Shown here: positions 1-7,177 of the stretch, in pieces | How the letters are laid out: each line of letters opens with the position of its first letter | Numbering within the stretch: the stretch's first letter is position 1 | DNA from: Lactiplantibacillus modestisalitolerans | GTDB taxonomy: Bacteria > Bacillota > Bacilli > Lactobacillales > Lactobacillaceae | Length of the DNA: 64,000 bases | Reading direction: 5' to 3' | NCBI RefSeq assembly: GCF_005405425.1 | Contig: NZ_BJEA01000007.1 | Coordinates: forward strand, 85,687-149,686 | Program-made: the position numbers and the translations under genes | Notes under the pieces: model-generated | What the model saw: the letters and a program-made list of their open reading frames with translations, nothing else | Databases searched by the model: none | What the model was told of the DNA's origin: nothing

Positions 1-2190
1 ATAATCCGTTTTACGTAGCAGGTAGTTACCATAGACCGCCTCATTCGCATCACCATAATCTCCCGCCCCGTTAACGCCTAACAAGACAAGTTGTGGTTGT
101 TCAAGTCCTACCGGTCGCTTAAGCACATGGCGGTGTAAACGGCCAACCCGTTGTAGCACTAAGTCGATTGGTGCAATATCGGTATACATAATGTCAAAGT
201 CAACATCTAGTGACTGTTCCAGTACCTGCGTACCAATAACGATGAGTCGTTCTGGGCGTTGACCGTGTTTTCCAATCAGTCGTTGCAGTTCAGCTTCCTG
301 AACAACCCGATCAGGCGCCAAAAAGGCAGAATGTAATACCATTAATTGAATATCACTGACTTGCGCGACAAGCTCTGCGAGGCCCTGAGCCCGTTTCACG
401 GTATTGACGATAATTCCGGCAACGCCACCCAATTTTATCCTGTCTAGTACATTTTGAACTAGGGCCTGATCATCACCACTAAAACGTTGAACTGCCACCG
501 TTTGTGTAAGTTGACCACCGTTTCCCGTATTATCAGTCACCTGCTTAAGTTCACATCCGTCCACTAAACTCAAAAGCGGATAGGCCGTAACTTCCTGCCA
601 GTTTGCTGGCGCAACTAACTGATCCCGATAATCATAGCCGTACTTTCCCCTTAAGTACTTCTTAATCAGTTCATTACGTTTTTCCTTGGGGAGCGTTGCC
701 GATAAAATGACGACGGGAACGTGGTAAGCTCCCAACCAAATTAACGCTTCTTCCAGATAAGAAGTCATATAGGTATCATAAGCATGGACCTCATCAATAA
801 TGACGACCTTACCGCTAAACCCGAAGTGTCGCAGAAAGAGATGTTTTTGCTTCAGCCCCATCAGCAGTAAATTATCAATTGTCCCGACCGAAAAAGGGGT
901 TAAAACGGATTTTTTACCGGTAAACCAGCTGTTTAAAGCAACTGAACCGCCATCCACCCAGTCATGATCACGCGGATTATCTTCCTCGTCAAACGCATTT
1001 ACGTTACTGGACTGGACCAATTCCTGATATAATGGGTTATAAACTTTTTTGCCGTGCAATTCATCTTCTTGAAGCCGTAACCGCTCATCAACGGCAATTT
1101 TTGAAAGCCACTGATTAAAGCGGGTAAACATTGCATCCGTGGTTGCTTGTGTCGGCAAACCCATGAAGACGCCATTTCGACCAGTGGCGTGAGCCAGTTG
1201 TTCAGCAGCAACTAAGGCAACTTCCGTTTTACCGCTACCCATCCCGGCTTCAATGATAATCAGGCCGGGATCAGTAGCTTGGCCAATACTAGTCGTCATG
1301 CTTTGCTGAAATTCACGCGCGTGGAATCCCCAACGCGCATGGTATGGGTCTTCATCTAGCGCGACTTGTGCGGGATGCCAGCTATCCGTCGTTTTCCAGT
1401 TCAAGATGGCACTTTGTAAGCGGGCATCCGTATCAAGTTCAGCCGGTTCACCTAACCGGACAAGTGGAAATAACGGTTTGCGCTTAGCACTGTCTAAATA
1501 TTCTGTGGACGCCAACCAATCAGCCATGATGAGCAGCCCTTCCAGAATAACGGCTTGGGGTTGCGTTATGGTCGGAATTTCGGCAACGCTTTGATAACCA
1601 GCCACCTCGAGCGCTTGGTTAAAAAGTGCTTCTTGCACAATTTTCCAAGGGCGCTGGACTTCGGCGCATTTGGTAGACTGATAATAATTCTCCTGAAACG
1701 GCGCCTGGCTGGTTTCTGGCGACGCATCAATCGTACGCCCGTGATGGGCGCCGATAATTGACGCCACTGAATCTGGGACCTCATGCCAATCTAGAATAGT
1801 TTCACCAGCAATCGGATGCGGTGACTCGCTCATAAAAACCGGAGCTTTTAGCTCTTTGAAGCCGGCCACTGTTAATTGCGCCATTAGTGTACTATCCAGG
1901 TCATCATCGTGGTTCCGCGACCGCTTCGCCTGAAAAGCGGGGGTTGCCTTTCCAATATCATGTACAAAGCCGATAAACTTGATAAGCTTCTGAGCCCCTG
2001 CTGGTGATAGTGACTCTTCAAGTCGTAATTTAACACCCTCACCGACCCAACCGGTGTATAACCAATTAATGACGTTAGCCGTATCTGTCAAATGAACAAT
2101 TAACGGTAGCCAAAATTTCCCTTCTTCCCCCGAAGTTTTTTTAGCCCACAACGCGTTTACTAGTGCTGTGGTTTGCATTGTCGACGTCAA
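1..2190 (-). CDS. cas3: CRISPR-associated helicase/nuclease Cas3 (type I-E), 3' end outside the window
   Basis: Cas3 is recruited by Cascade to an R-loop and unwinds and degrades target DNA. The frame is open for 730 codons and runs off the left edge, so roughly the last fifth of a typical type I-E Cas3 is missing. The HD nuclease domain shows H33, H77-D78 in FVHDIGKATPAFQ, H125 and H149-H150. The helicase shows Walker A EAGMGSGKTE near residue 321, IIDEVHAYD near 466, SATLP near 498 and QRVGRLHRH near 680. I chose the TTG at 2190 because AAGGAGGG lies 9 bases upstream; the in-frame ATG at 2178 is over 20 bases from it. The promoter and a mini-CRISPR lie just upstream on the same strand. The remaining cas genes presumably lie beyond the left edge. 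The I-E subtype is inferred from the Cas3 type and the repeat ending GTGATCC. Confidence 0.95.
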   Translation of the reverse strand, partial: MTSTMQTTALVNALWAKKTSGEEGKFWLPLIVHLTDTANVINWLYTGWVGEGVKLRLEESLSPAGAQKLIKFIGFVHDIGKATPAFQAKRSRNHDDDLDSTLMAQLTVAGFKELKAPVFMSESPHPIAGETILDWHEVPDSVASIIGAHHGRTIDASPETSQAPFQENYYQSTKCAEVQRPWKIVQEALFNQALEVAGYQSVAEIPTITQPQAVILEGLLIMADWLASTEYLDSAKRKPLFPLVRLGEPAELDTDARLQSAILNWKTTDSWHPAQVALDEDPYHARWGFHAREFQQSMTTSIGQATDPGLIIIEAGMGSGKTEVALVAAEQLAHATGRNGVFMGLPTQATTDAMFTRFNQWLSKIAVDERLRLQEDELHGKKVYNPLYQELVQSSNVNAFDEEDNPRDHDWVDGGSVALNSWFTGKKSVLTPFSVGTIDNLLLMGLKQKHLFLRHFGFSGKVVIIDEVHAYDTYMTSYLEEALIWLGAYHVPVVILSATLPKEKRNELIKKYLRGKYGYDYRDQLVAPANWQEVTAYPLLSLVDGCELKQVTDNTGNGGQLTQTVAVQRFSGDDQALVQNVLDRIKLGGVAGIIVNTVKRAQGLAELVAQVSDIQLMVLHSAFLAPDRVVQEAELQRLIGKHGQRPERLIVIGTQVLEQSLDVDFDIMYTDIAPIDLVLQRVGRLHRHVLKRPVGLEQPQLVLLGVNGAGDYGDANEAVYGNYLLRKTDY

Positions 2191-2260
2191 ATCGATATCC
2201 CTCCTTTTGACAATTTTGATAACATTCTAATTCAATTAACTTCCTTCTTAACTTGAAATA

Positions 2261-2289
2261 AGCATAGCATCTTAAATCCTTTAAAGCAA
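2261..2289 (-). promoter_or_regulatory. cas3 promoter, overlapped by the mini-CRISPR target site
   Basis: On the minus strand a -35 box TTGCTT (2289-2284) and an extended -10 TGCTATGCT (TATGCT at 2266-2261) are separated by exactly 17 bases. This gives a leader of about 65 bases before the TTG start at 2190. The 14 bases GTTATAGTTGCTTT (2296-2283, minus strand) contain the whole -35 box and are identical to the start of the spacer in the adjacent mini-CRISPR. A 32-nt R-loop placed there would cover -35 through the edge of -10. Confidence 0.7.
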
Positions 2290-2311
2290 CTATAACATTA
2301 TTAATTTTTAA

Positions 2312-2332
2312 AGACTACTAAATTAGTAGTCT
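2312..2332 (-). promoter_or_regulatory. Palindromic hairpin between mini-CRISPR and cas3 promoter
   Basis: AGACTACTA and TAGTAGTCT form a perfect 9-bp inverted repeat around a 3-base centre, followed on the minus strand by TTTAAAAATT. It starts where the last repeat ends. It could terminate the mini-CRISPR transcript before the cas3 promoter, or be a protein operator. The T-run is short, so terminator activity is uncertain. Confidence 0.4.
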
Positions 2333-2420
2333 AATCACCCCTACATCCATAGGGAACACAAGCATTGCTTCGCAATCAAAGCAACTATAACTGGATCACC
2401 CTCACGTCCATGAGGAACAA
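2332..2420 (-). CRISPR. Two-repeat type I-E mini-CRISPR with one 33-nt spacer; candidate Cas-regulating guide
   Basis: Read on the minus strand, repeat 1 is 2420-2393 and repeat 2 is 2359-2332, with a spacer of 33 nt between. The period is 61 nt, as in type I-E arrays. The repeats differ at 8 of 28 positions, but the stem changes are compensatory: CCTCA/TGAGG in the first and CCCTA/TAGGG in the second. The first repeat ends GTGATCC, typical of I-E; the second ends GTGATTA. The spacer starts AGTTATAGTTGCTTT. Its bases 2-15 are identical to the cas3 promoter site at 2296-2283, after which the match breaks except for ATGCT near the far end. Using a 29-nt repeat, the base triplet 5' of the target is AAT. 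The organisation fits a CreR-type guide rather than an immune array. Confidence 0.8.
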
Positions 2421-2434
2421 ATTGTTACTGTAGT

Positions 2435-2440
2435 ATTATA
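2435..2440 (-). promoter_or_regulatory. -10 box of the mini-CRISPR transcript
   Basis: A perfect TATAAT lies on the minus strand at 2440-2435, 14 bases before the first repeat, so transcription would begin about 7-8 bases ahead of the repeat. No good TTGACA-like -35 is visible at 16-18 bases upstream (ATGCCG at 17), so strength is uncertain. Confidence 0.5.
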
Positions 2441-2646
2441 GCGCGAGTTGGGGAGTTCGGCATCTATCTTGTTAAACTTAATTATTCTAGACACTTAGTA
2501 AAAAAACATCATGTATCCCTTGCCTCAACCGATTGCATGTATAGGTTAGAGAAAGGAAAACTATGATGTCCTATTTTAAAAATAAAGATTTCAACCTGAC
2601 TATTTAAAAGTGAACATTGCATTTCACCATTATCTACTGTTATTTC
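2441..2646. other. AT-rich intergenic stretch without a convincing gene
   Basis: It contains a 14-codon open frame at 2563-2607 (plus strand, MMSYFKNKDF...) behind AAAGGAAAA. The start resembles the M-x-x-F-K-x-K-x-F opening of IS6-type transposases, but it is too short to call a remnant with confidence. Nothing else stands out. Confidence 0.3.
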
Positions 2647-3492
2647 TTATTTACCAACCGTTTTATTTAACAATTTAGCAAAAGACAGCACGTCATTTAC
2701 AGCTGCCCCTAACTTAAATTGCTGATCAGAACTTAACTGATTATAATCCGTATCATAATCACTAATATTGTTGTTCATTTCTACTAATTCATTACTTGCT
2801 GTACTAGTATTTTTTTCTAACATTTTTATTTCATTAATTGTTCCTTGCAGGATTTTTATTTGGGCTTGTATCTTTTCTGTAGCTTCATTAGCCTGATGTG
2901 CAATTTTTTTATTTTTACCATTAGCTATTAATCCGCCAGCACCAAGGCCAATTCCCGCCAGCGTCCAACCAACAGGACCCGCTAAGGCCAAGAAACCGCT
3001 TCCGGCGGCCATACCACCGCCACCTGCAGCTGCCGCACCACCGCCTAGCCACGCCAAGGCAGCATTAGTGGCTGCAGCACCACTTAGTGCAGAAATAGCT
3101 GTTCCAGTAGAAGCAGTCCCAAACGTCGTTGCAATAGCCATAGCAGCGCTAGGTCCCAAAGCAGCCACCCCCGCACCTGCAACAACGGTAGCTCCAGCTG
3201 TTGTACCTGCTTTAACATTTTTTTGCTCGTTAGCCACTCGCGCCTCCTGCACCAGTCCGTCATATCGCTCATATGTAACTTTCACTTGCTTTAGAGTTAA
3301 TTTCAACTTTTCAGGTTTATTTCTAAACGCATTTATTCGAACCCACATTTCTTCAATACGTTCTTTCAAAATCTCACGTGTCTTAAAAAGGCTGGTAGAT
3401 GCATGTACTGCCTGCGTTGAAGTTTTCTTAAACTGCTCATTTTTTCTATTCATTCTGGCAATTGCTTCTTTTTTTGCACCACTATTAAACAT
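2647..3492 (-). CDS. Unknown protein, coiled coils flanking a glycine/alanine-rich membrane segment
   Basis: 281 residues that I cannot assign to a named family. Residues about 15-90 are charged and helical, probably a coiled coil. Residues about 95-190 are a long Gly/Ala-rich hydrophobic block (GGGAAAAGGGGMAAGSG, GWTLAGIGLGAGGL), the kind of glycine-zipper sequence seen in proteins that oligomerise in membranes. Residues about 195-245 are again a coiled coil. There is no signal peptide. It lies 18 bases downstream of the 461-residue gene on the same strand and is almost certainly cotranscribed. Position next to CRISPR-Cas genes and base composition more AT-rich than the flanking housekeeping genes suggest an acquired accessory pair. 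A membrane-disrupting effector is one possible role, by inference only. Confidence 0.75.
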   Translation of the reverse strand: MFNSGAKKEAIARMNRKNEQFKKTSTQAVHASTSLFKTREILKERIEEMWVRINAFRNKPEKLKLTLKQVKVTYERYDGLVQEARVANEQKNVKAGTTAGATVVAGAGVAALGPSAAMAIATTFGTASTGTAISALSGAAATNAALAWLGGGAAAAGGGGMAAGSGFLALAGPVGWTLAGIGLGAGGLIANGKNKKIAHQANEATEKIQAQIKILQGTINEIKMLEKNTSTASNELVEMNNNISDYDTDYNQLSSDQQFKLGAAVNDVLSFAKLLNKTVGK

Positions 3493-3510
3493 ATTTACAT
3501 TACCTCACTT

Positions 3511-4896
3511 TTAATTGTTAAAAAAGTTGTCTATATCTTTTTTATTTTTTAAGCTATTATGAACATTATTTAATTGAGCAAATTGAATGCTGTAAGAAAA
3601 TAGCTCATCTCCGACTTGATCAAAATTTGTTGCTAATGCTTCTAATTCTCCGTAACGCCGATATTCCTTTTGCATCGATAAAAGAATCTGTTCATACTTA
3701 TTGTTAATACTTTTAATTTTATTTTGAAACATCTGTTCAACATCTTCGGTGCTGTACTTAAAATTAAATTGTATAGCGTCCCACGATTCGCTAATACCTT
3801 TCACTTCTAACATAAACTCATCAGAAGCAAACATACGCTTAATTGCTGCAACTAAGCCACCCCAATCTAGTTCTCTAAGTGCCGAAACAACATGACCTGT
3901 ACTTGCCTTAATAGCTGCAACAATTAAATCTTCTGAAGCAGAGACAGCATTTGCAATCGCAATAACCTTTTTACATTTTGCATCAATAAATTCAATATCT
4001 TTATCAGTATCACGATAAATTAAAAATTTATACAAAATACTTGAAATCACATTAATCAACTCTGCCAAACCATATTGGGCAAATAAATCTGCAAACCAAA
4101 CAAAATCAAAATGATTAGATATCAGCCACTTATCAATATCCCGGCTGTTCACCGATCCAATACTAGGCAACATCGACATTCCAGGAATCGTAAGCCCTTG
4201 CTTTGTATTTATATCCGATGCTAGATGCAGCAAATGTTTAATAATTGCTGCAGCTAATATTGTCTTATCTTTCTTAATTACTGCAATAGAATTATAAACA
4301 GCCTGCGAAAAACTACTTGGCCGACTAATTTCGTAACCAGTAGCGGGGTTATGAGTATTGAATGGCGAAGTATACGACGTCCCCATCTTCAACGATGTAT
4401 TGTAGGTGATTGTATTACTAAGAAGGTTGATTGGCCCAACAACAAGCCCTATTAATGGATCATGTGCCAATGTCGTATATCGATGGTTCATTCCACTAAC
4501 CCCTGTTTTCTCCCAATATGCTGACGATCGTCTGATAGCGTCATATGAAGTCGGACCTAGTACCCATAAAGGAAGTTGCTTATTGACAGATATATTTTCT
4601 AAAAAAGAATTATTTCCCCACATCGTTACACTTTTATGAGTTAATGGGTCGCCTCCATTAATCGTTTTTTCTATCTTTTCATTATGTTTAATTTTTTTTG
4701 CAGCTTCTTGATCCGTATCTCGTGCTCGATTAAGGATTTTAGATTTATTAATATATTGTCGGGCCACCTGAAGACCAGCAATTAATAAAATAAAAATATA
4801 ATCATTTTTATTTAACTCCATGGATTGAGATTCATTGATTCCCTTTACCATATGCTGCACCTGATTTTCATATGGTACTGTAATTTTACGTTCCAT
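3511..4896 (-). CDS. Unknown 461-residue protein, first gene of a two-gene accessory operon
   Basis: I do not recognise a family. A hydrophobic stretch (DYIFILLIAGLQVA, residues 32-45) lies near the N-terminus. The middle has two His/Asp clusters that could bind metal: H138 with H145-D146 (NHRYTTLAHDPLIG), and H221, H224, D228 (KHLLHLASDIN), the latter followed by a GLTIPG turn. The C-terminal third (about 365-461) is charged and helical, probably a coiled coil. The ATG at 4896 is preceded by GGGGTGGGG, a weak ribosome site. The downstream 281-residue gene begins 18 bases after the stop. Codon use is AT-rich, unlike the housekeeping genes further right. A hydrolase-like sensor paired with a membrane effector is conceivable but unproven. 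Confidence 0.75.
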   Translation of the reverse strand: MERKITVPYENQVQHMVKGINESQSMELNKNDYIFILLIAGLQVARQYINKSKILNRARDTDQEAAKKIKHNEKIEKTINGGDPLTHKSVTMWGNNSFLENISVNKQLPLWVLGPTSYDAIRRSSAYWEKTGVSGMNHRYTTLAHDPLIGLVVGPINLLSNTITYNTSLKMGTSYTSPFNTHNPATGYEISRPSSFSQAVYNSIAVIKKDKTILAAAIIKHLLHLASDINTKQGLTIPGMSMLPSIGSVNSRDIDKWLISNHFDFVWFADLFAQYGLAELINVISSILYKFLIYRDTDKDIEFIDAKCKKVIAIANAVSASEDLIVAAIKASTGHVVSALRELDWGGLVAAIKRMFASDEFMLEVKGISESWDAIQFNFKYSTEDVEQMFQNKIKSINNKYEQILLSMQKEYRRYGELEALATNFDQVGDELFSYSIQFAQLNNVHNSLKNKKDIDNFFNN

Positions 4897-5353
4897 TTAT
4901 CCCCACCCCAAACACTCATTTCATGTGCTTTGTATACTGCACTAATTAATTAAAATAACTATGCCTAATTTCCAGTTTAATCATTATACGAACTCAACAA
5001 ACTATTTATATCAGAAGCTACGAAAGCGCTATCTAATAATTAAATTATATCCCAAATATAATACAGTGTCTCAAAATTCATTACCCTTAACCCACATTTT
5101 TCATTTTCAAACATACATGACGCTTATTTCCGGTGTAATCAATGAAATTTATGGCGATTGACACTAAATCTCAAACAAAAAATATAGCATTCATATCTTA
5201 TAAGGATATAAAGCAGTATGTATATCCTTGTATGTATCTAACTGATAAACATCAAGGTGTAAATCCTATCCAATCACTACATCTTCTATTCCTATCCAAT
5301 TCAAAAAGGCATCAAGAATTCAAATCAAATTCCTGACACCCTCTCGTTCACTA
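4897..5353. other. AT-rich intergenic region with short repeats
   Basis: No credible gene. A TATACA on the minus strand near 4934 may be a -10 for the operon starting at 4896, but no -35 is convincing. The inverted repeat AAGGATATA (5202-5210) / TATATCCTT (5221-5229) is perfect. TCCTATCCAAT occurs twice near 5265 and 5294. The low GC contrasts with the flavodoxin gene that follows, so an edge of horizontally acquired DNA probably lies here. Confidence 0.4.
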
Positions 5354-5977
5354 TTATTTATAATTTTCTTCCAACCACGTCGCAACCATCCGCGGCATCC
5401 GCTTCATCTCCGCGTCCGTCACCGCCAAGCCCTTACCAATCTTAGCGTTACGCGCATTTTGGCGAATTACTGGTATGCTCAATCCTAAACCGCTACTGCC
5501 ACTAGTCGTGAACGGATAAATCGTTTTCCCTTTAAAGTCCGGGTAATGTTCCAAAAAGGTATTAATCGCCATCGGGTTCTTATCCCACCAAATGGGATAT
5601 CCCAGAAAAATCGTCTGGTAGCGTGCTAATTTTGGCAACTGGCCCTTTAACCGGGGACGTGCGTCGGCATCTTGCTCCGACTGCGCTACGTCCAGCATTT
5701 TTTGATAGCTTTGGGGATACGTTTTCTGTGTTTTAAGCTGGTATAAGTCCCCGCCGACGTGGCGGTGCAGTTCTTCAGCCACTTGCTTGGTGTGGCCCGT
5801 CCGCGACATGTACACGACTAAAATGCGCCCAGACGCTTTTCGCTTACGGCTAATTGACGTGACCGTTCGCGAATTGGCCGGTTCCTTGGGTTCAGGTTGC
5901 CGCATCGTCAGTAAGGCCACCACAAACGCAACCAGTAGGAAGCCTAACCCAACTAAAAGTATGCCCAACTTCTTCAT
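5354..5977 (-). CDS. Membrane-anchored flavodoxin family protein
   Basis: An FMN-binding electron carrier or NAD(P)H-quinone-reductase-like protein tethered to the membrane. Residues about 4-24 are a single N-terminal membrane anchor. After a short linker, the flavodoxin fold begins at about residue 51 with the phosphate-binding loop VYMSRTGHTKQVAEEL, followed by the flavin-contact loop GYPIWWDKNP and a C-terminal TTSGSSGLG. The 207-residue length fits a flavodoxin domain plus anchor. It is followed by an SDR remnant on the same strand. The physiological partner cannot be read from the context. The anchor could instead be a non-lipoprotein signal sequence. Confidence 0.85.
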   Translation of the reverse strand: MKKLGILLVGLGFLLVAFVVALLTMRQPEPKEPANSRTVTSISRKRKASGRILVVYMSRTGHTKQVAEELHRHVGGDLYQLKTQKTYPQSYQKMLDVAQSEQDADARPRLKGQLPKLARYQTIFLGYPIWWDKNPMAINTFLEHYPDFKGKTIYPFTTSGSSGLGLSIPVIRQNARNAKIGKGLAVTDAEMKRMPRMVATWLEENYK

Positions 5978-6007
5978 TGCCCCACTCCAATCCTAATTAT
6001 CAGTAAA

Positions 6008-6343
6008 TTACCATGGCTGGTTCGTTGGTCCCACCGTAAATTCACTTACATTCGTATCTTCTGGTTGATCAATCGCGAACGCGACCACGTTCGCCACCCG
6101 ACTTGGACTAATTTGATAATGTTCATAAGTCGATTGCATAGCTTGCGCTGCTTCGGGATCCGTAATCGTGCTCAGTAACTCGGTGCGAATTGCCGCTGGA
6201 TAAATCGTCGCGGTTCGAATATTGCTACCTTCTTGGGCGGATTCCATCCGCAATACTTCCATCAAATCGCGCACCACGTGCTTAGTTGCCCCGTAAGCGC
6301 TGGCAAGACCGCTGGGCGCAGTCAGATACCGGACGCCATTGAG
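6008..6343 (-). pseudogene. 5'-truncated short-chain dehydrogenase/reductase (SDR)
   Basis: Only the C-terminal half of an SDR remains. The active-site YxxxK is present (SAYGATKHVVRDLMEVLRME), followed by the typical NIRTATIYPAAIRTEL and the C-terminal end FTVGPTNQPW. The Rossmann GxxxGxG cofactor-binding half is missing. Upstream of the homologous part, the open frame runs straight through the terminator at 6347-6375 and other noncoding bases, so any ATG there (6406) is not a real start. No promoter or ribosome site is evident. I take it as a deletion remnant, probably not functional. Confidence 0.75.
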
Positions 6344-6346
6344 CGC

Positions 6347-6375
6347 AAAAAAAAGGCTGTGACCTAAGTCACAGT
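6347..6375 (-). terminator. Rho-independent terminator after the ABC permease gene
   Basis: On the minus strand GACTGTGACTTAGGTCACAG forms a hairpin followed by eight T residues. A very similar stem ends the GH3 gene at 10394-10422. Confidence 0.85.
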
Positions 6376-6448
6376 CTCTTGTGGGTTGCCTCATGTTAAT
6401 AGCCAAAAGTCAGCCGGCTTTTGGAACACTCTCTTTTAATCGCACCCT

Positions 6449-7177
6449 TTAACTAGTTTTGGCCATGCCCCGTTTACCAAACAGCCGTAACCGCACCCCG
6501 ACCAAAAACGGGACTAACGTTACCAGCACGGCTAAGCTGAATTTCCACAGGATCCCATCCGTCGCCTGATTCGTTAGCCATTGATGAAAGAACTGATAAA
6601 AATAATAAGGTGGTAGCAGTTCCTGAATCTTCGTAATACCCACCGTAAACGCCCCCGCTGAAAACAACGAAAATGGCACGATCATTAATCCAAACAAGAA
6701 CATCAACGGGGTCGAGCCCACGTCCACCGTGGTTGGACTGAAACTAATCCCAAACCAGAAGCCAATTACGCTGAAATATAACCCCAAGGCGGATAGCCAT
6801 AGTAGCGCACACCAGTAACTCAAATTAATTGGGAGCGTCTGAAGCGCAATTCCCAATACCGTAATTGCCATAATAATTAGTAAATTTAAGCAAGCTTGAA
6901 TAATCAGCTGGCTCAACATGTAGCGCCAGATTGAATAGTGTGATAACCGCGCCTGTGCAAGGTAAAACTGGCGGCCGGCCGAAATCCGTTTACTAAACGT
7001 CACGATTGAATTCCCAATAATCCCCATCAAACTGGCAATCAAAAACGCAATCAGTGGGTCCATCAAGTTCGGATTGACCACACTCGGTAATACGTACCAA
7101 GCTGCTGGAAAGATAATCGTGAAAAAGAAGAACCGTTTATTGCGTAAAACTTGTTTTAGTTGAATCCACGTAATCAT
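6449..7177 (-). CDS. ABC-2 type transporter permease
   Basis: Membrane partner of the preceding XRE-ABC ATPase. About six membrane helices are visible, starting after ITWIQLKQVLRNKRFFFF; the fold fits the ABC-2 permease family of drug or peptide exporters. The ATG at 7177 overlaps the ATPase stop codon as ATGA, so translation is probably coupled. A longer open frame reaches 7216 but lies inside the ATPase gene and is not used. It ends shortly before the terminator at 6347-6375. The substrate is unknown; self-resistance or export of an antimicrobial compound would be typical of this arrangement. Confidence 0.85.
   Translation of the reverse strand: MITWIQLKQVLRNKRFFFFTIIFPAAWYVLPSVVNPNLMDPLIAFLIASLMGIIGNSIVTFSKRISAGRQFYLAQARLSHYSIWRYMLSQLIIQACLNLLIIMAITVLGIALQTLPINLSYWCALLWLSALGLYFSVIGFWFGISFSPTTVDVGSTPLMFLFGLMIVPFSLFSAGAFTVGITKIQELLPPYYFYQFFHQWLTNQATDGILWKFSLAVLVTLVPFLVGVRLRLFGKRGMAKTS

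Noticed and set aside
2563..2607. 14-codon frame resembling an IS6 transposase start
   Set aside because: Too short, no other transposase sequence or terminal inverted repeats nearby.
4961..5336. Two plus-strand frames of 64-66 codons
   Set aside because: No ribosome site, random AT-rich composition, overlap each other; not supported as genes.
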